Part shown: positions 49,226-57,564 of the stretch, piece by piece
Layout of the letters: each line of letters begins with the position of its first letter
Position numbering within the stretch: the stretch's first letter is position 1
Source of the DNA: Chryseobacterium sp.
GTDB taxonomy: Bacteria > Bacteroidota > Bacteroidia > Flavobacteriales > Weeksellaceae
Reading direction: 5' to 3'
DNA: 64,000 nucleotides
Assembly (NCBI GenBank): GCA_018260475.1
Contig: JAGLBA010000011.1
Location: forward strand, 1-64,000
Translations under genes and position numbers: made by a program
The notes under the pieces: model-generated
Databases searched by the model: none
Seen by the model: only the letters and a program-made list of their open reading frames with translations
Told to the model about the DNA's origin: nothing

Positions 49226-50398
49226 TTATTCCCTTGTTTTAGCCTCCAGCTTATGGATTTTTTTCGTTCCTTCATACATTTCGTATTGTAGGAAGCGCGT
49301 TTCCAGTTTTCCGTTGTAGAGCTTTATTTTTCTGGATGGACGCAAACCAATTTTCTTTACCGCTTCCAAATCTGCCGTGATGAGCCACGCCAGCGTGTTC
49401 GGATAGTTTGATTTAAAAGTATCGCCTATTTTCTTGTAAAAATCTTCATCTGTGATTTCCAAACGCTCGTCGTATGGCGGATTAAACACCATCAACAACG
49501 GGAAATGCTCTTTCTTAGATTCGAAAAAGTTTTGTTCTTTGATTTCGATGATGTCTTCCATTTCCGCTGAAGCCACATTGGTACGGGCAGCGTGCAGCAT
49601 ATCAGGATCGATATCGTAGCCAATAATTTTTCCATCAAAATCCTTCACACGGTTTACGCGGGTTTCTTTGATGTTTTGGAAGAGTTCGGCATCATAATTT
49701 CTCCAATTTTGGAATCCGAATCTTTTGCGGAAAATCTGAGCCGGCAAACCGAGAGCCACCATAGCAGCCTCCATCAGCAGCGTTCCGGAGCCGCACATGG
49801 GATCTAGGAAATTCCCTTTGCCGTCCCAGCCTGCAATTTGCAGCATTCCGGCAGCCAAAACTTCGTTGATAGGTGCTTCTCCCTGATCCTTGCGATAGCC
49901 TCGCTTGAAAAGTGCATCGCCGGAACTGTCTAAAGAAATCGTTACCAATTCCCGATCGATATGCAGGTGGAATTTGATGTCCGGATTTTTAGGATCCACG
50001 CTTGGACGACGGCGGTATTTAGCTTGAAAAAAATCCGCAATGGCATCCTTCATTTTCAAGGACATAAACTGCGAATGCGTGAAAGTTTCGGAATACACCG
50101 TGGCATCTATCGCAAATGTTTGGTTGATGTCCATATAATCTTCCCAATCGAATTTGGCTAATTTATCATAAAATTTATGCTCGTTGTACGCCTTAAATTC
50201 GAGGATTGGAACTAATATTTTCAGAGCCGTACGCGCGGAATAATTGATTTTATAGAGGAATCCCAAATCGCCTTCGCAATTCACGGCGCGGTTCTTCACT
50301 TCCACATTTTTGCCGCCCAATTTTTTTATTTCATCAGCCAAAAGAGGTTCCAAGCCGAAGAATGTTTTTATCTGTATTTGTAGGTTTTCCGTATTCAT
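49226..50398 (-). CDS. THUMP-domain 23S rRNA guanine-N2 methyltransferase (RlmL N-terminal type)
   Basis: A 390-residue enzyme: a ferredoxin-like plus THUMP domain (about 1-155, with IKTFFGLEPLLADEIKKLGG) and a Rossmann methyltransferase domain with NFLDPMCGSGTLLMEAAM (motif I) and the amino-methylation motif FNPPYDERL (near 303). It corresponds to the first half of E. coli RlmL, m2G2445 of 23S rRNA; the fused RlmK half is absent, as is usual in Bacteroidota. First in a run with GT2 and polA; divergent from the next methyltransferase with 29 bp between ATGs. Confidence 0.92.
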   Translation of the reverse strand: MNTENLQIQIKTFFGLEPLLADEIKKLGGKNVEVKNRAVNCEGDLGFLYKINYSARTALKILVPILEFKAYNEHKFYDKLAKFDWEDYMDINQTFAIDATVYSETFTHSQFMSLKMKDAIADFFQAKYRRRPSVDPKNPDIKFHLHIDRELVTISLDSSGDALFKRGYRKDQGEAPINEVLAAGMLQIAGWDGKGNFLDPMCGSGTLLMEAAMVALGLPAQIFRKRFGFQNWRNYDAELFQNIKETRVNRVKDFDGKIIGYDIDPDMLHAARTNVASAEMEDIIEIKEQNFFESKKEHFPLLMVFNPPYDERLEITDEDFYKKIGDTFKSNYPNTLAWLITADLEAVKKIGLRPSRKIKLYNGKLETRFLQYEMYEGTKKIHKLEAKTRE

Positions 50399-50415
50399 AG
50401 TTTACAAAATTACAC

Positions 50416-50423
50416 TATTTTTG
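50416..50423 (+). promoter_or_regulatory. -7 box for the methyltransferase-ZIP pair
   Basis: TATTTTTG, ending 4 nt before the ATG at 50428. Confidence 0.55.
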
Positions 50424-50427
50424 CCGA

Positions 50428-51153
50428 ATGGATTGGTTTGCAACTTGGTTTGATACGCCTTATTATCATATTCTTTACAAAAATCACGATTACCGCGAGG
50501 CGGAGGACTTCATCACTGCACTTACTTCGGAACTCCCATTTCCAAAGGCATCCAGAGTCATAGATTTGGCTTGCGGGAGGGGCCGGCATTCAGTTTTTTT
50601 GAACAAATTGGGGTACGATGTCCTCGGTTTAGATTTGTCGGCGCAAAGCATTGCTCACAACAAGCAGTTTGAAAACGAAACCCTTCACTTCCGTGTGCAT
50701 GATATGCGGGAGCCGATCGGCGGCGAAAATGTGGATGCGGTCTTCAATCTCTTCACGAGTTTTGGTTATTTTTATGATGAGGCTGATGACAAAAAGGTCT
50801 TTCAATCTGTATCAGATATTTTAAAACCGGGGGGCATCTTCATACTGGATTATCTTAACCAAAAAATGGTGCGCAACACCCTGGTAGGCAAGACTGTGGT
50901 TGAACGCGAAGGCATTGAATTTAAAATCAATAAAAAGATTGAGGATGATTTTGTCATCAAAAATATTGAATTCAATGATGAAGGTCATGATTTCAGTTAT
51001 TTTGAAAGGGTGAAACTCCACACCCCGGAAAACATCGCCAGTTATGCCGCAGAGGCCGGTTTTGAAGTTATAAAACTATGGGGCAATTACGATCTTTCAG
51101 AGTTTAAAGAAGAAACTTCGCCACGCTGCATTAATTATTTCCAAAAAATATGA
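50428..51153 (+). CDS. SAM-dependent methyltransferase, class I
   Basis: A 241-residue Rossmann methyltransferase. Motif I is VIDLACGRGRHSVFLNKLGY, motif II GLDLS, and VDAVFNLFTSFGYF is the post-motif strand. The N-terminal part (WFDTPYYHILYKNHDYREAE) is typical of a group of small-molecule methyltransferases in Bacteroidota without a known substrate. Its stop overlaps the ZIP transporter start (ATGA), so the two are co-translated and may be linked in function. Confidence 0.88.
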   Translation: MDWFATWFDTPYYHILYKNHDYREAEDFITALTSELPFPKASRVIDLACGRGRHSVFLNKLGYDVLGLDLSAQSIAHNKQFENETLHFRVHDMREPIGGENVDAVFNLFTSFGYFYDEADDKKVFQSVSDILKPGGIFILDYLNQKMVRNTLVGKTVVEREGIEFKINKKIEDDFVIKNIEFNDEGHDFSYFERVKLHTPENIASYAAEAGFEVIKLWGNYDLSEFKEETSPRCINYFQKI

Positions 51154-51839
51154 TTGTAATACTATTAATCCTTAGCGTTCTGGGAGGTGCATTTCTCGGA
51201 AAAACTTTTGGAAACCACGCAGCCTTGGCGAAAAATTTATTGGTGATAAGCGCTGGCTTCCTCATCACCATTTGCCTAAACGAAGTCTTTCCAGAGGTAT
51301 ATGAATCGGATAAAGGCAGCATCGGACTTTGGGTAATTGCCGGTGTGTTGTTGCAAATGCTTTTAGAAAATCTGACTAAAGGGTTTGAGCATGGTCATTT
51401 TCACGATCATGGCGAAAAAAATATTTTGCCCATAGCGCTCATGTTGGGGATGTTCGTACACGCTTTTATCGAAGGCATACCGCTCGCCAACCAGCGTGAA
51501 ATATTTACGCCTTACCTTGCGGGGATTCTTTTTCATAACCTGCCTATTTCTTTTGTATTGGGCGCGTTCCTCCTTAACAATAAAAAATTCAATGCCAATG
51601 CGTGGCTTATTGTGGTGCTTTTCGCACTAGCATCACCATTGGGAATGTGGCTGGGACAGTATTTTGATGCGGGATTGCAGCCTTATTTTCTGGCGGTAGT
51701 AGGCGGAATTTTCTTGCATATTTCTTCCGTCATCATTTTTGAAAGTAATAAAAATCACAATATCGACTGGAAGAAAATCCTACTGGTCGTTTGTGGCGTA
51801 CTACTGGCAATGTCCGGCCACCTTTTCCATCACCATTGA
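51150..51839 (+). CDS. ZIP-family metal transporter
   Basis: A 229-residue inner-membrane protein with about eight hydrophobic segments. A His-rich loop (EHGHFHDHGEK, residues 85-95) lies between segments 3 and 4. TM4 has HAFIEGIPL, the metal-binding HxxxEG of ZIP proteins; TM5 has HNLPIS, which keeps His but not the Glu usually found there. ZIP proteins import zinc, iron or manganese. Overlaps the preceding methyltransferase gene by 4 bp. Confidence 0.9.
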   Translation: MIVILLILSVLGGAFLGKTFGNHAALAKNLLVISAGFLITICLNEVFPEVYESDKGSIGLWVIAGVLLQMLLENLTKGFEHGHFHDHGEKNILPIALMLGMFVHAFIEGIPLANQREIFTPYLAGILFHNLPISFVLGAFLLNNKKFNANAWLIVVLFALASPLGMWLGQYFDAGLQPYFLAVVGGIFLHISSVIIFESNKNHNIDWKKILLVVCGVLLAMSGHLFHHH

Positions 51840-51949
51840 TTGTTCTGGTTGGACATCATAAAATAAAGCAGGAATTAATCTTAAAAGTTATTCTTGTACA
51901 ATTCTATGATTTCCAAAATTAGAATTCTATCAATAGAATTGTATTGAAT

Positions 51950-53446
51950 TTAGCGCTTACGGATGAGCCAAAGTCCGATGAATGTAAGGATCCCATTGAT
52001 AACCAACAACTCTAAACCAATCTGGAATTTACCAATGATATCGCTCTGGAACTTATCAATGAAATAACAAATAACCGGCGCAAGTATGCAAACAATCGGT
52101 ACCAGTTTGTCATTTACTTTGTACTTCGTTAAAATTCCGAAAGCAAACAGACCGAGAAGCGGCCCGTAGGTGAAGCCTGCAAGTTTTAATATAAGACCGA
52201 TCATAGATTTATCGTCTATCACCTTGAAAATCATTGCCATAACTAAAAAGGATGCGGCTACAATAAGGTGAACCCTCTTACGGAATCTTTCTTTTTGCTC
52301 TGAGGGAATCTGCTTGTCTTTCAACCCGAAAACATCGATACATAGGGAGGAGGTCAGAGCCGTCATCGCGCCATCTGCACTTGGAAACAATGCGGAAATC
52401 AGGGCGATAATAAAGATAATTGAGATAAATGGCGGTAAATGGTTTAATGCTATGGTTGGGAAAAGTTTGTCGCCAAATATATCCTGACCATTTACCACGA
52501 ACTGTTTCACGGGTATGCCATCTCTTATGATTTCGGTAATGGCACCGCCCTGACTTTCGCCATATAAATAAAGCATACCACCGAGGAACAGGAACAAGGC
52601 AATCACCCCAAGCATTATAAATCCCAGAACGACCATGTTTTTCTGAGAATCCTTTAACCTTGTTACTGAAAGGGATTTCTGCATCATTTCCTGATCAATC
52701 CCCGTCATGGTAATAGTAATGAACGCACCTGCCAAAATTTGTTTCAAGAAAAAGCCTTTGCCATTTACATCCGTACTGAAAATTTCGGTATAACCTCTTT
52801 GTTGCATTGCGGCCAAACTCTCGCCTACGCCCAACCCTAAATGGTTCATAATGTATCCAATACAAATCACAAGACCGAGAAGCATACACGAAGTTTGTAG
52901 GGTATCTGTCCACACAATCGTTTTTACGCCGCCCTCATAAGTGTATAAAATGATCATTGCCAAAATAACGAGCGTGGTAATGAGGAAAGGCACGCCCAAA
53001 CTATCCAAAATAGAAATCTGCAAGATATTGACCACCAAATAAAGCCTCGCCGTAGCGCCTACCAAACGAGATACGATAAAAATCCAGGCACCGGTTTTGT
53101 AGGAGTTCGGACCCATGCGCTGCTGGAGATAGGTGTAGATGGAGGTGAGTTTCAACCGATAATATAGCGGCAACAGCACATAGGCGATGATGAGATAGCC
53201 AATGAGATAGCCAATTGTAATTTGAAGATAATGAAATTTATCCGAGCCCACCGCGCCGGGAACCGACACAAATGTAACGCCCGACAGTGAAGTCCCGATC
53301 ATCCCAAAAGCCACCAACATCCAATTACTTTTGCGGTTACCAATGAAGAAACTTTCGTTATCAGTGCCCTTTCCCGTGCGCAGCGCAACGAAAAGAAGAA
53401 CGGCAAAATAGGCAACAATAATCAACAAAAGAATAAGAGGCGACAT
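51950..53446 (-). CDS. Sodium:solute symporter (SSS family)
   Basis: A 498-residue protein with about 13 membrane segments. SSS features: GNRKSNWMLVAFGMIGTSLSGVTFVSVPGAV (unwound TM1 with the Na-site region), YLQQRMGPNSYKTGA, YTYEGGVKTIVWTDTLQ and the later ISALFPSADGAMTALTSSL with Na-site serines. The solute (sugar, sialic acid, proline or other) cannot be told. It stands alone, divergent from the second exonuclease III gene. Confidence 0.92.
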   Translation of the reverse strand: MSPLILLLIIVAYFAVLLFVALRTGKGTDNESFFIGNRKSNWMLVAFGMIGTSLSGVTFVSVPGAVGSDKFHYLQITIGYLIGYLIIAYVLLPLYYRLKLTSIYTYLQQRMGPNSYKTGAWIFIVSRLVGATARLYLVVNILQISILDSLGVPFLITTLVILAMIILYTYEGGVKTIVWTDTLQTSCMLLGLVICIGYIMNHLGLGVGESLAAMQQRGYTEIFSTDVNGKGFFLKQILAGAFITITMTGIDQEMMQKSLSVTRLKDSQKNMVVLGFIMLGVIALFLFLGGMLYLYGESQGGAITEIIRDGIPVKQFVVNGQDIFGDKLFPTIALNHLPPFISIIFIIALISALFPSADGAMTALTSSLCIDVFGLKDKQIPSEQKERFRKRVHLIVAASFLVMAMIFKVIDDKSMIGLILKLAGFTYGPLLGLFAFGILTKYKVNDKLVPIVCILAPVICYFIDKFQSDIIGKFQIGLELLVINGILTFIGLWLIRKR

Positions 53447-53523
53447 ATTTGATTTTTTTTAAATTTAGCAAATATAGAAATTTCATATTGATAAATCTTT
53501 TCCATTAAAAAAATCCCTTTTCC

Positions 53524-53531
53524 TATTTTTG
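53524..53531 (+). promoter_or_regulatory. -7 box for the second exonuclease III gene
   Basis: TATTTTTG, ending 5 nt before the ATG at 53537. Confidence 0.55.
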
Positions 53532-53536
53532 TAGTC

Positions 53537-54298
53537 ATGAAAATCATTTCTTATAATGTAAACGGCATCCGTGCCGCGTTTACCAAAGATTTCGTGGGCT
53601 GGATGAAGGTGGCCTCGCCAGACATCATCTGCATCCAAGAGAGCAAAGCCGGAAACGACCAAATCGACATCGAAGCCCTGGAAAATATTGGATACAAAAG
53701 CTACTGGCATTCCGCACAGAAAAAAGGTTACAGCGGCGTGGGCATTGCCTCCAAAATAGAACCCAAACACATCGAATACGGTTGTGGCATCGAGCATTAT
53801 GACAACGAGGGGCGCATCATTCGTGCCGATTTTGAGGATTTTTCCGTGATTTCTGTCTATGTACCATCGGCTTCCAATATCGAACGACTGGACTTTAAAA
53901 TGGAGTTTTGCCGCGATTTTTTGGATTATACCAAAGATTTAAAGAAAACCATCCCGAACCTTATTATTTGCGGCGATTTCAATATTTGTCATAAACCGAT
54001 CGACATCCACAATCCGGAAGGGCTGAAAAATGTATCCGGCTTCCTGCCTATGGAGCGGGAGTGGCTCACACAATTTATAGAAGAGTGCGAACTCATCGAT
54101 AGTTTTAGGTTTTTCAATGATCAGCCGGACAACTATTCCTGGTGGAGTTACCGACAAAATTCCCGTAATCGGAACAAAGGATGGCGTTTGGATTACAATT
54201 TCGTTTCCCACACCCTGAAAGACCGCCTAAGTCGCGCCGCTATATTGCGCGAAGTTTTTCATTCCGATCATTGCCCCGTGATGGTGGAGTTGCATTAA
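53537..54298 (+). CDS. xth: Exodeoxyribonuclease III (ExoA-like)
   Basis: A 253-residue EEP-fold AP endonuclease. MKIISYNVNGIRAAF, IICIQESKAG (metal Glu), HSAQKKGYSGVGI, ICGDFNICHKPIDIHNP, the WWSYRQNSRNRNKGWRLDYNFVS stretch and HSDHCPVMVEL are all of the Bacillus ExoA/human APE1 type. It differs from the XthA-like copy at 28482, so the cell has two abasic-site nucleases. Single gene. Confidence 0.95.
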   Translation: MKIISYNVNGIRAAFTKDFVGWMKVASPDIICIQESKAGNDQIDIEALENIGYKSYWHSAQKKGYSGVGIASKIEPKHIEYGCGIEHYDNEGRIIRADFEDFSVISVYVPSASNIERLDFKMEFCRDFLDYTKDLKKTIPNLIICGDFNICHKPIDIHNPEGLKNVSGFLPMEREWLTQFIEECELIDSFRFFNDQPDNYSWWSYRQNSRNRNKGWRLDYNFVSHTLKDRLSRAAILREVFHSDHCPVMVELH

Positions 54299-54342
54299 AA
54301 TCCTTGATTTGTCAATTTGTTGGATGGCGATACATAAACAAA

Positions 54343-54364
54343 AAACCGGCATATTTGCCGGTTT
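54343..54364 (-). terminator. Terminator for the RlpA-like gene
   Basis: Stem AAACCGGCA/TGCCGGTTT with loop TATT. On the minus strand it is followed by TTTGTTTATG after the stem T run, a fair T tract; on the plus strand the tract is weak. It lies between two convergent genes. Confidence 0.7.
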
Positions 54365-54385
54365 ATGTATTTCTAAAGTAGTTTG

Positions 54386-54754
54386 TTAGTCTAAAACTTC
54401 GTATTCAACGGTTAGTACGCCGTGAGATGGGTCCCCTATTGCTGCAAATGCGGCTCTTGACACATCCAGCTTGCGAGATGAATGGAACGGTCCCCTGTCG
54501 TTTATACGCACTACTATGGATTTTCCGTTTTTAATATTCGTCATTTTAATTTTTGTCCCGAAAGGCAGAACGCGGTTTGCCGCTGTAAGTTTAGAATTAT
54601 GAAAAATTTCTCCATTTGCTGTTTTCCTACCGTTAAATTTGTCGCTATAGTAGGAAATAAAGGTAGTTTCTTTAGATGTGGCATTATCTTTGAAGGAAAA
54701 TACACTGAAAGTAGAAATGATCATAATGATCGCCAGTATTGCTCTTTTAATCAT
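54386..54754 (-). CDS. Small RlpA-like double-psi beta-barrel protein
   Basis: A 122-residue secreted protein. A hydrophobic signal (residues 3-20) precedes one DPBB_1 domain with YYSDKFNGRKTANGEIFHNSKLTAANRVLPFGTKIKMTN-type order and the conserved NDRGPF, whose Asp matches the catalytic residue of RlpA lytic transglycosylases. There is no SPOR domain, so it would not be targeted to denuded septal glycan as E. coli RlpA is. Likely a small peptidoglycan-acting or cell-wall-binding protein. Confidence 0.88.
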   Translation of the reverse strand: MIKRAILAIIMIISTFSVFSFKDNATSKETTFISYYSDKFNGRKTANGEIFHNSKLTAANRVLPFGTKIKMTNIKNGKSIVVRINDRGPFHSSRKLDVSRAAFAAIGDPSHGVLTVEYEVLD

Positions 54755-54857
54755 GTTAGATTATTTTTATTGGTTTTTACTGACGCAAAATTAGAATCAA
54801 ACGCATTTTCACCATAGCCGAACTGTTAAAATCTATTAAAGGATTGTTAAATTTTTG

Positions 54858-54918
54858 TTAACACACGCTTGAAACGCAGTGATAGCAGCAAATACAAGCG
54901 CTTGTTAATTTGTGTTAA
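54858..54918. repeat. Compound inverted repeat upstream of the RlpA-like gene
   Basis: The outer arms TTAACACA (54858-54865) and TGTGTTAA (54911-54918) and the inner arms CGCTTG (54866-54871) and CAAGCG (54895-54900) are nested, with a 10-nt bulge on the 3' side. The motif TTGTTAA also occurs at 54844-54850, 54855-54861 and 54902-54908. It may be an RNA leader or a regulator site; there is no direct evidence for either. Confidence 0.4.
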
Positions 54919-54977
54919 AATTTTAGCTGTTTTCACAATAAAATTAACAGTTTGCTTTAAAATTGTATCATTTACTA

Positions 54978-55019
54978 TTAATTTTCAATGGTTTACAATT
55001 AATTATCAATGGTTTACAA
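54978..55019. repeat. Tandem 21-bp repeat, two copies
   Basis: TTAATT-T/A-TCAATGGTTTACAA occurs twice head to tail (54978-54998 and 54999-55019) with one mismatch. The segment before it (54958-54977) may be a decayed third copy. It ends exactly at the rimO terminator. Confidence 0.75.
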
Positions 55020-55053
55020 AAAAACTTTCGTTCTAAAAGAATGAAAGTTTTTT
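55019..55053. terminator. Terminator after rimO
   Basis: A 16-bp stem (55019-55034 with 55038-55053, one G-T pair, loop AAA); T runs on both sides allow action in both directions. It lies 22 bp past the rimO stop. Confidence 0.8.
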
Positions 55054-55074
55054 ATTATTAAAATAGAAGAATTT

Positions 55075-56376
55075 TTAAGCCAATTCTCCGTATAAATCAA
55101 ATTCTTCGGCGGAGGTAATCATTACATTAGCGAACTCACCAATAGAAATACAGGTGTCTTTTGCAGAAACCAAAACGGTATTGTCCACATCCGGAGAATC
55201 GAATTCGGTGCGGCCTACGAAATAGTTGCCTTCCTTTCTATCGAAAATGCAACGGAACACCTTCCCTATTTTCTCCTGATTTTTCTCCCAAGATATTTGT
55301 GATTGTAACTCCATGATTTCTTCTACGCGTGCTTCTTTCACCTCTTGCGGAACATCGTCTTCCAAGACATAGGCGCCTGTATTTTCCTCATGGGAATAGG
55401 TAAAGCAGCCCAGACGATCAAATCTCTGTTCGCGTACCCAGTTTTTCAATTCGTTGAATTTCTCCTCCGTTTCGCCTGGGAAACCGACGATCAGTGTGGT
55501 TCTAATGGCCATATCCGGTACCATATAACGAAATTTATCGAGCAGCGCATTGGTTTTTTCATGTGTAGTTCCACGCTTCATTGCCTTTAAAATATCAGAA
55601 TTGATGTGTTGTAAAGGAATATCAATATAATTGCAAACCTTCGGTTCATTCTTAATAATTTCAAGAACATCTTCAGGGAAACCGGTTGGGAAAGCATAAT
55701 GCAGACGAATCCATTCGATTCCCTCCACTTTCACCAGTCGCAAAAGCAAGTCTCCCAAAGCGCGTTTTTTATATATATCCAAACCGTAATAAGTCAAATC
55801 TTGTGCAATCAAAATGAGTTCTTTCACGCCTTTTTTTGCCAGTTTCTCTGCTTCTATGACCAAGTTTTCGATCGGTGTGGAAACATTTTTCCCTCGCATC
55901 AATGGTATTGCGCAAAAGGTGCAAGGGCGGTCGCAACCTTCGGCTATTTTTAAATAGGCGTAATGTTTTGGCGTTGTCGTAAGGCGTTCTCCCACGAGTT
56001 CGTGTTTGTAATCGGCGCCGAGGTGCTTGAGCAAAATTGGTAAATCGCGCGTCCCGAAATATTGATCTACATCGGGGATTTCACGAATTAAATCCGGTTT
56101 ATAACGCTCGGAAAGGCAACCGGTAACAAAAACCTTTTCCACTTCTCCCCTATTTTTGGCTTCTACAAAATGCAAAATCGTATTGATGGATTCCTCCTTG
56201 GCATTATCAATAAATCCGCAGGTGTTGATGACCACGATGTCGCCGTGCCCCTCGTGTACGACCTGTTTGCCATTGGCTTGCAACTGCCCCATGAGGACTT
56301 CTGAGTCATAGACATTTTTGGAACAGCCAAGCGTAACGATATTGATTTTCTTTTTTCCTGTGGATTTTGTGCGCAT
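55075..56376 (-). CDS. rimO: Ribosomal protein S12 methylthiotransferase
   Basis: A 433-residue radical-SAM enzyme that adds a methylthio group to the conserved Asp of ribosomal protein S12. N-terminal MTTase domain with three cluster cysteines (TLGCSKN, VINTCGF, VTGCLSERY), radical-SAM motif CDRPCTFCAIP, and a C-terminal TRAM domain. The N-terminal NVYDSEVLMGQL and overall order fit RimO rather than MiaB. Its leader carries a -7 box 44 nt before the ATG. Confidence 0.96.
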   Translation of the reverse strand: MRTKSTGKKKINIVTLGCSKNVYDSEVLMGQLQANGKQVVHEGHGDIVVINTCGFIDNAKEESINTILHFVEAKNRGEVEKVFVTGCLSERYKPDLIREIPDVDQYFGTRDLPILLKHLGADYKHELVGERLTTTPKHYAYLKIAEGCDRPCTFCAIPLMRGKNVSTPIENLVIEAEKLAKKGVKELILIAQDLTYYGLDIYKKRALGDLLLRLVKVEGIEWIRLHYAFPTGFPEDVLEIIKNEPKVCNYIDIPLQHINSDILKAMKRGTTHEKTNALLDKFRYMVPDMAIRTTLIVGFPGETEEKFNELKNWVREQRFDRLGCFTYSHEENTGAYVLEDDVPQEVKEARVEEIMELQSQISWEKNQEKIGKVFRCIFDRKEGNYFVGRTEFDSPDVDNTVLVSAKDTCISIGEFANVMITSAEEFDLYGELA

Positions 56377-56420
56377 CTAAAATGGGTAATGGGTGATTGG
56401 TAATAAATAATTTGTGGGTG

Positions 56421-56428
56421 CAAATTTA
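56421..56428 (-). promoter_or_regulatory. -7 box for rimO
   Basis: TAAATTTG on the minus strand; the predicted leader of about 38 nt contains the ATTACCAATCACCCATTACC-type phrase (56381-56402). Confidence 0.5.
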
Positions 56429-56469
56429 GCGATAAAAAATTAAGGGTGAGGGGACTGACGGCGAATCTC

Positions 56470-56580
56470 GTGCGGCCGGGATAGAAGCGGCATCCTTTTT
56501 TGGGTGCGGGGAGGCGCCGACCGAAGGGAGGCGCCGAAACGCACCCGAAAAAGATACAGCGGATAGCCCGATAAGCCGCC
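56470..56580 (+). ncRNA. GC-rich structured intergenic element, copy B
   Basis: Same architecture as copy A at 9133-9240. GGGATAG (56478-56484), an ATCCTTTTT arm (56492-56500) pairing with AAAAAGAT, a GGGTGCG/CGCACCC stem (56502-56508, 56540-56546), a GGCGCC/GGCGCC stem (56513-56518, 56530-56535) around GACCGAAGGGA, and the closing GGATAGCCCGA (56561-56571). The stems are longer than in copy A, with different bases but conserved pairing, which argues for selection on structure. It lies between the divergent rimO promoter and the rfbA terminator. Confidence 0.55.
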
Positions 56581-56587
56581 ATAAAAA

Positions 56588-56614
56588 AACCGATTCTTTT
56601 TAGACGAACCGGTT
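56588..56614 (-). terminator. Terminator of the polysaccharide operon
   Basis: On the minus strand AACCGGTTC and GAATCGGTT pair (one mismatch) around a 9-nt loop and run into TTTTTTT. It lies 21 bp past the rfbA stop. Confidence 0.75.
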
Positions 56615-56634
56615 GATTTTATTTTGATGGAAAT

Positions 56635-57495
56635 TTACTTCAGCAACTTTTTCAAGTAAGTGCCGTAGCCGCTCTTTCCGTATTTGGAGGCGGTTTCTAG
56701 GAGTTTTTCATCGGTAATGAATTTGCTTCTCCAGGCGATTTCTTCGATGCACCCGATTTTGAAATCTTGGCGCTTCTCAATGACGCGCACAAACTCGGAG
56801 GCGTCGTTCAGAGAATCGAAAGTTCCTGTGTCCAGCCACGCGGTGCCGCGGTCCAAAACGCCCACTTCCAACTTGCCTTTTTGCAGGTAAACATTGTTCA
56901 CATCGGTGATTTCCAGCTCACCTCGTGGTGATGGTTTGATGTTTTTGGCAATCTCAACAACTTCATTGTCATAGAAATACAAACCGGGAACTGCATAATT
57001 GGATTTCGGCTCTTTCGGCTTTTCCTCAATGGAAACGGCTTTCAGGTTTTCATCAAATTCTACTACGCCATAGCGCTCAGGATCTGCCACATGGTAAGCG
57101 AAAACCACGCCACCATCGGGATTGGTTTTTTCTTGGAGGAGCGTTCCCATTTCGGAACCGTAGAATATATTATCGCCCAAAACCAGGGCTACGGCATCGT
57201 TTCCGATAAATTCATCACCTAAAATAAAAGCCTGCGCTAAGCCGTCCGGGCTTGGCTGGACGATATATTGGATGTTGCAGCCGATTTGTGAGCCATCTCC
57301 CAATAGCTTGATGAAGCCCGCCTGGTCGTGTGGCGTGGTGATGATTAAAATATCCTTTATACCCGCCAAAAGCAGCGTGGAAAGCGGATAGTAGATCATC
57401 GGTTTGTCGTAAACCGGCATCAGCTGCTTGGAGACCGCGATTGTAAGCGGATATAGTCTTGTGCCGGAACCGCCAGCGAGTATTATTCCTTTCAT
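56635..57495 (-). CDS. rfbA: Glucose-1-phosphate thymidylyltransferase
   Basis: A 286-residue nucleotidyltransferase making dTDP-glucose, the first step towards dTDP-6-deoxyhexoses. [46 protein letters not shown] and [17 protein letters not shown] motifs, and [15 protein letters not shown] are all present. ATG 57495 is preferred over the open ATG at 57519. Last gene of the visible operon. Order on the strand is rfbC, rfbB, rfbA. Confidence 0.97.
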   Translation of the reverse strand: MKGIILAGGSGTRLYPLTIAVSKQLMPVYDKPMIYYPLSTLLLAGIKDILIITTPHDQAGFIKLLGDGSQIGCNIQYIVQPSPDGLAQAFILGDEFIGNDAVALVLGDNIFYGSEMGTLLQEKTNPDGGVVFAYHVADPERYGVVEFDENLKAVSIEEKPKEPKSNYAVPGLYFYDNEVVEIAKNIKPSPRGELEITDVNNVYLQKGKLEVGVLDRGTAWLDTGTFDSLNDASEFVRVIEKRQDFKIGCIEEIAWRSKFITDEKLLETASKYGKSGYGTYLKKLLK

Positions 57496-57564
57496 TTTGT
57501 TTAGGTATGTTTTAGTCAATATGCTTTTACGCCAGTTTTATATATTTTAAAATGCGTACGGCTA

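Larger units (their letters stand above)
54755..55074. other. 320-bp intergenic region between the RlpA-like gene and rimO
   Basis: No gene. It contains the compound inverted repeat at 54858-54918, a perfectly adjacent 21-bp tandem repeat at 54978-55019 and a terminator hairpin at 55019-55053. The part next to the RlpA-like ATG is AT-rich and has no clear TAnnTTTG box. Confidence 0.5.

Noticed and set aside
51923..51940. Hairpin AATTCTAT/ATAGAATT as terminator of the sodium symporter gene
   Set aside because: All but two pairs are A-T and no T tract follows on the minus strand, so it was not called.
56163..56582. 139-codon minus-strand ORF across the rimO N-terminus and copy B
   Set aside because: It overlaps the rimO frame and the structured element; the composition reflects the GC-rich repeat.
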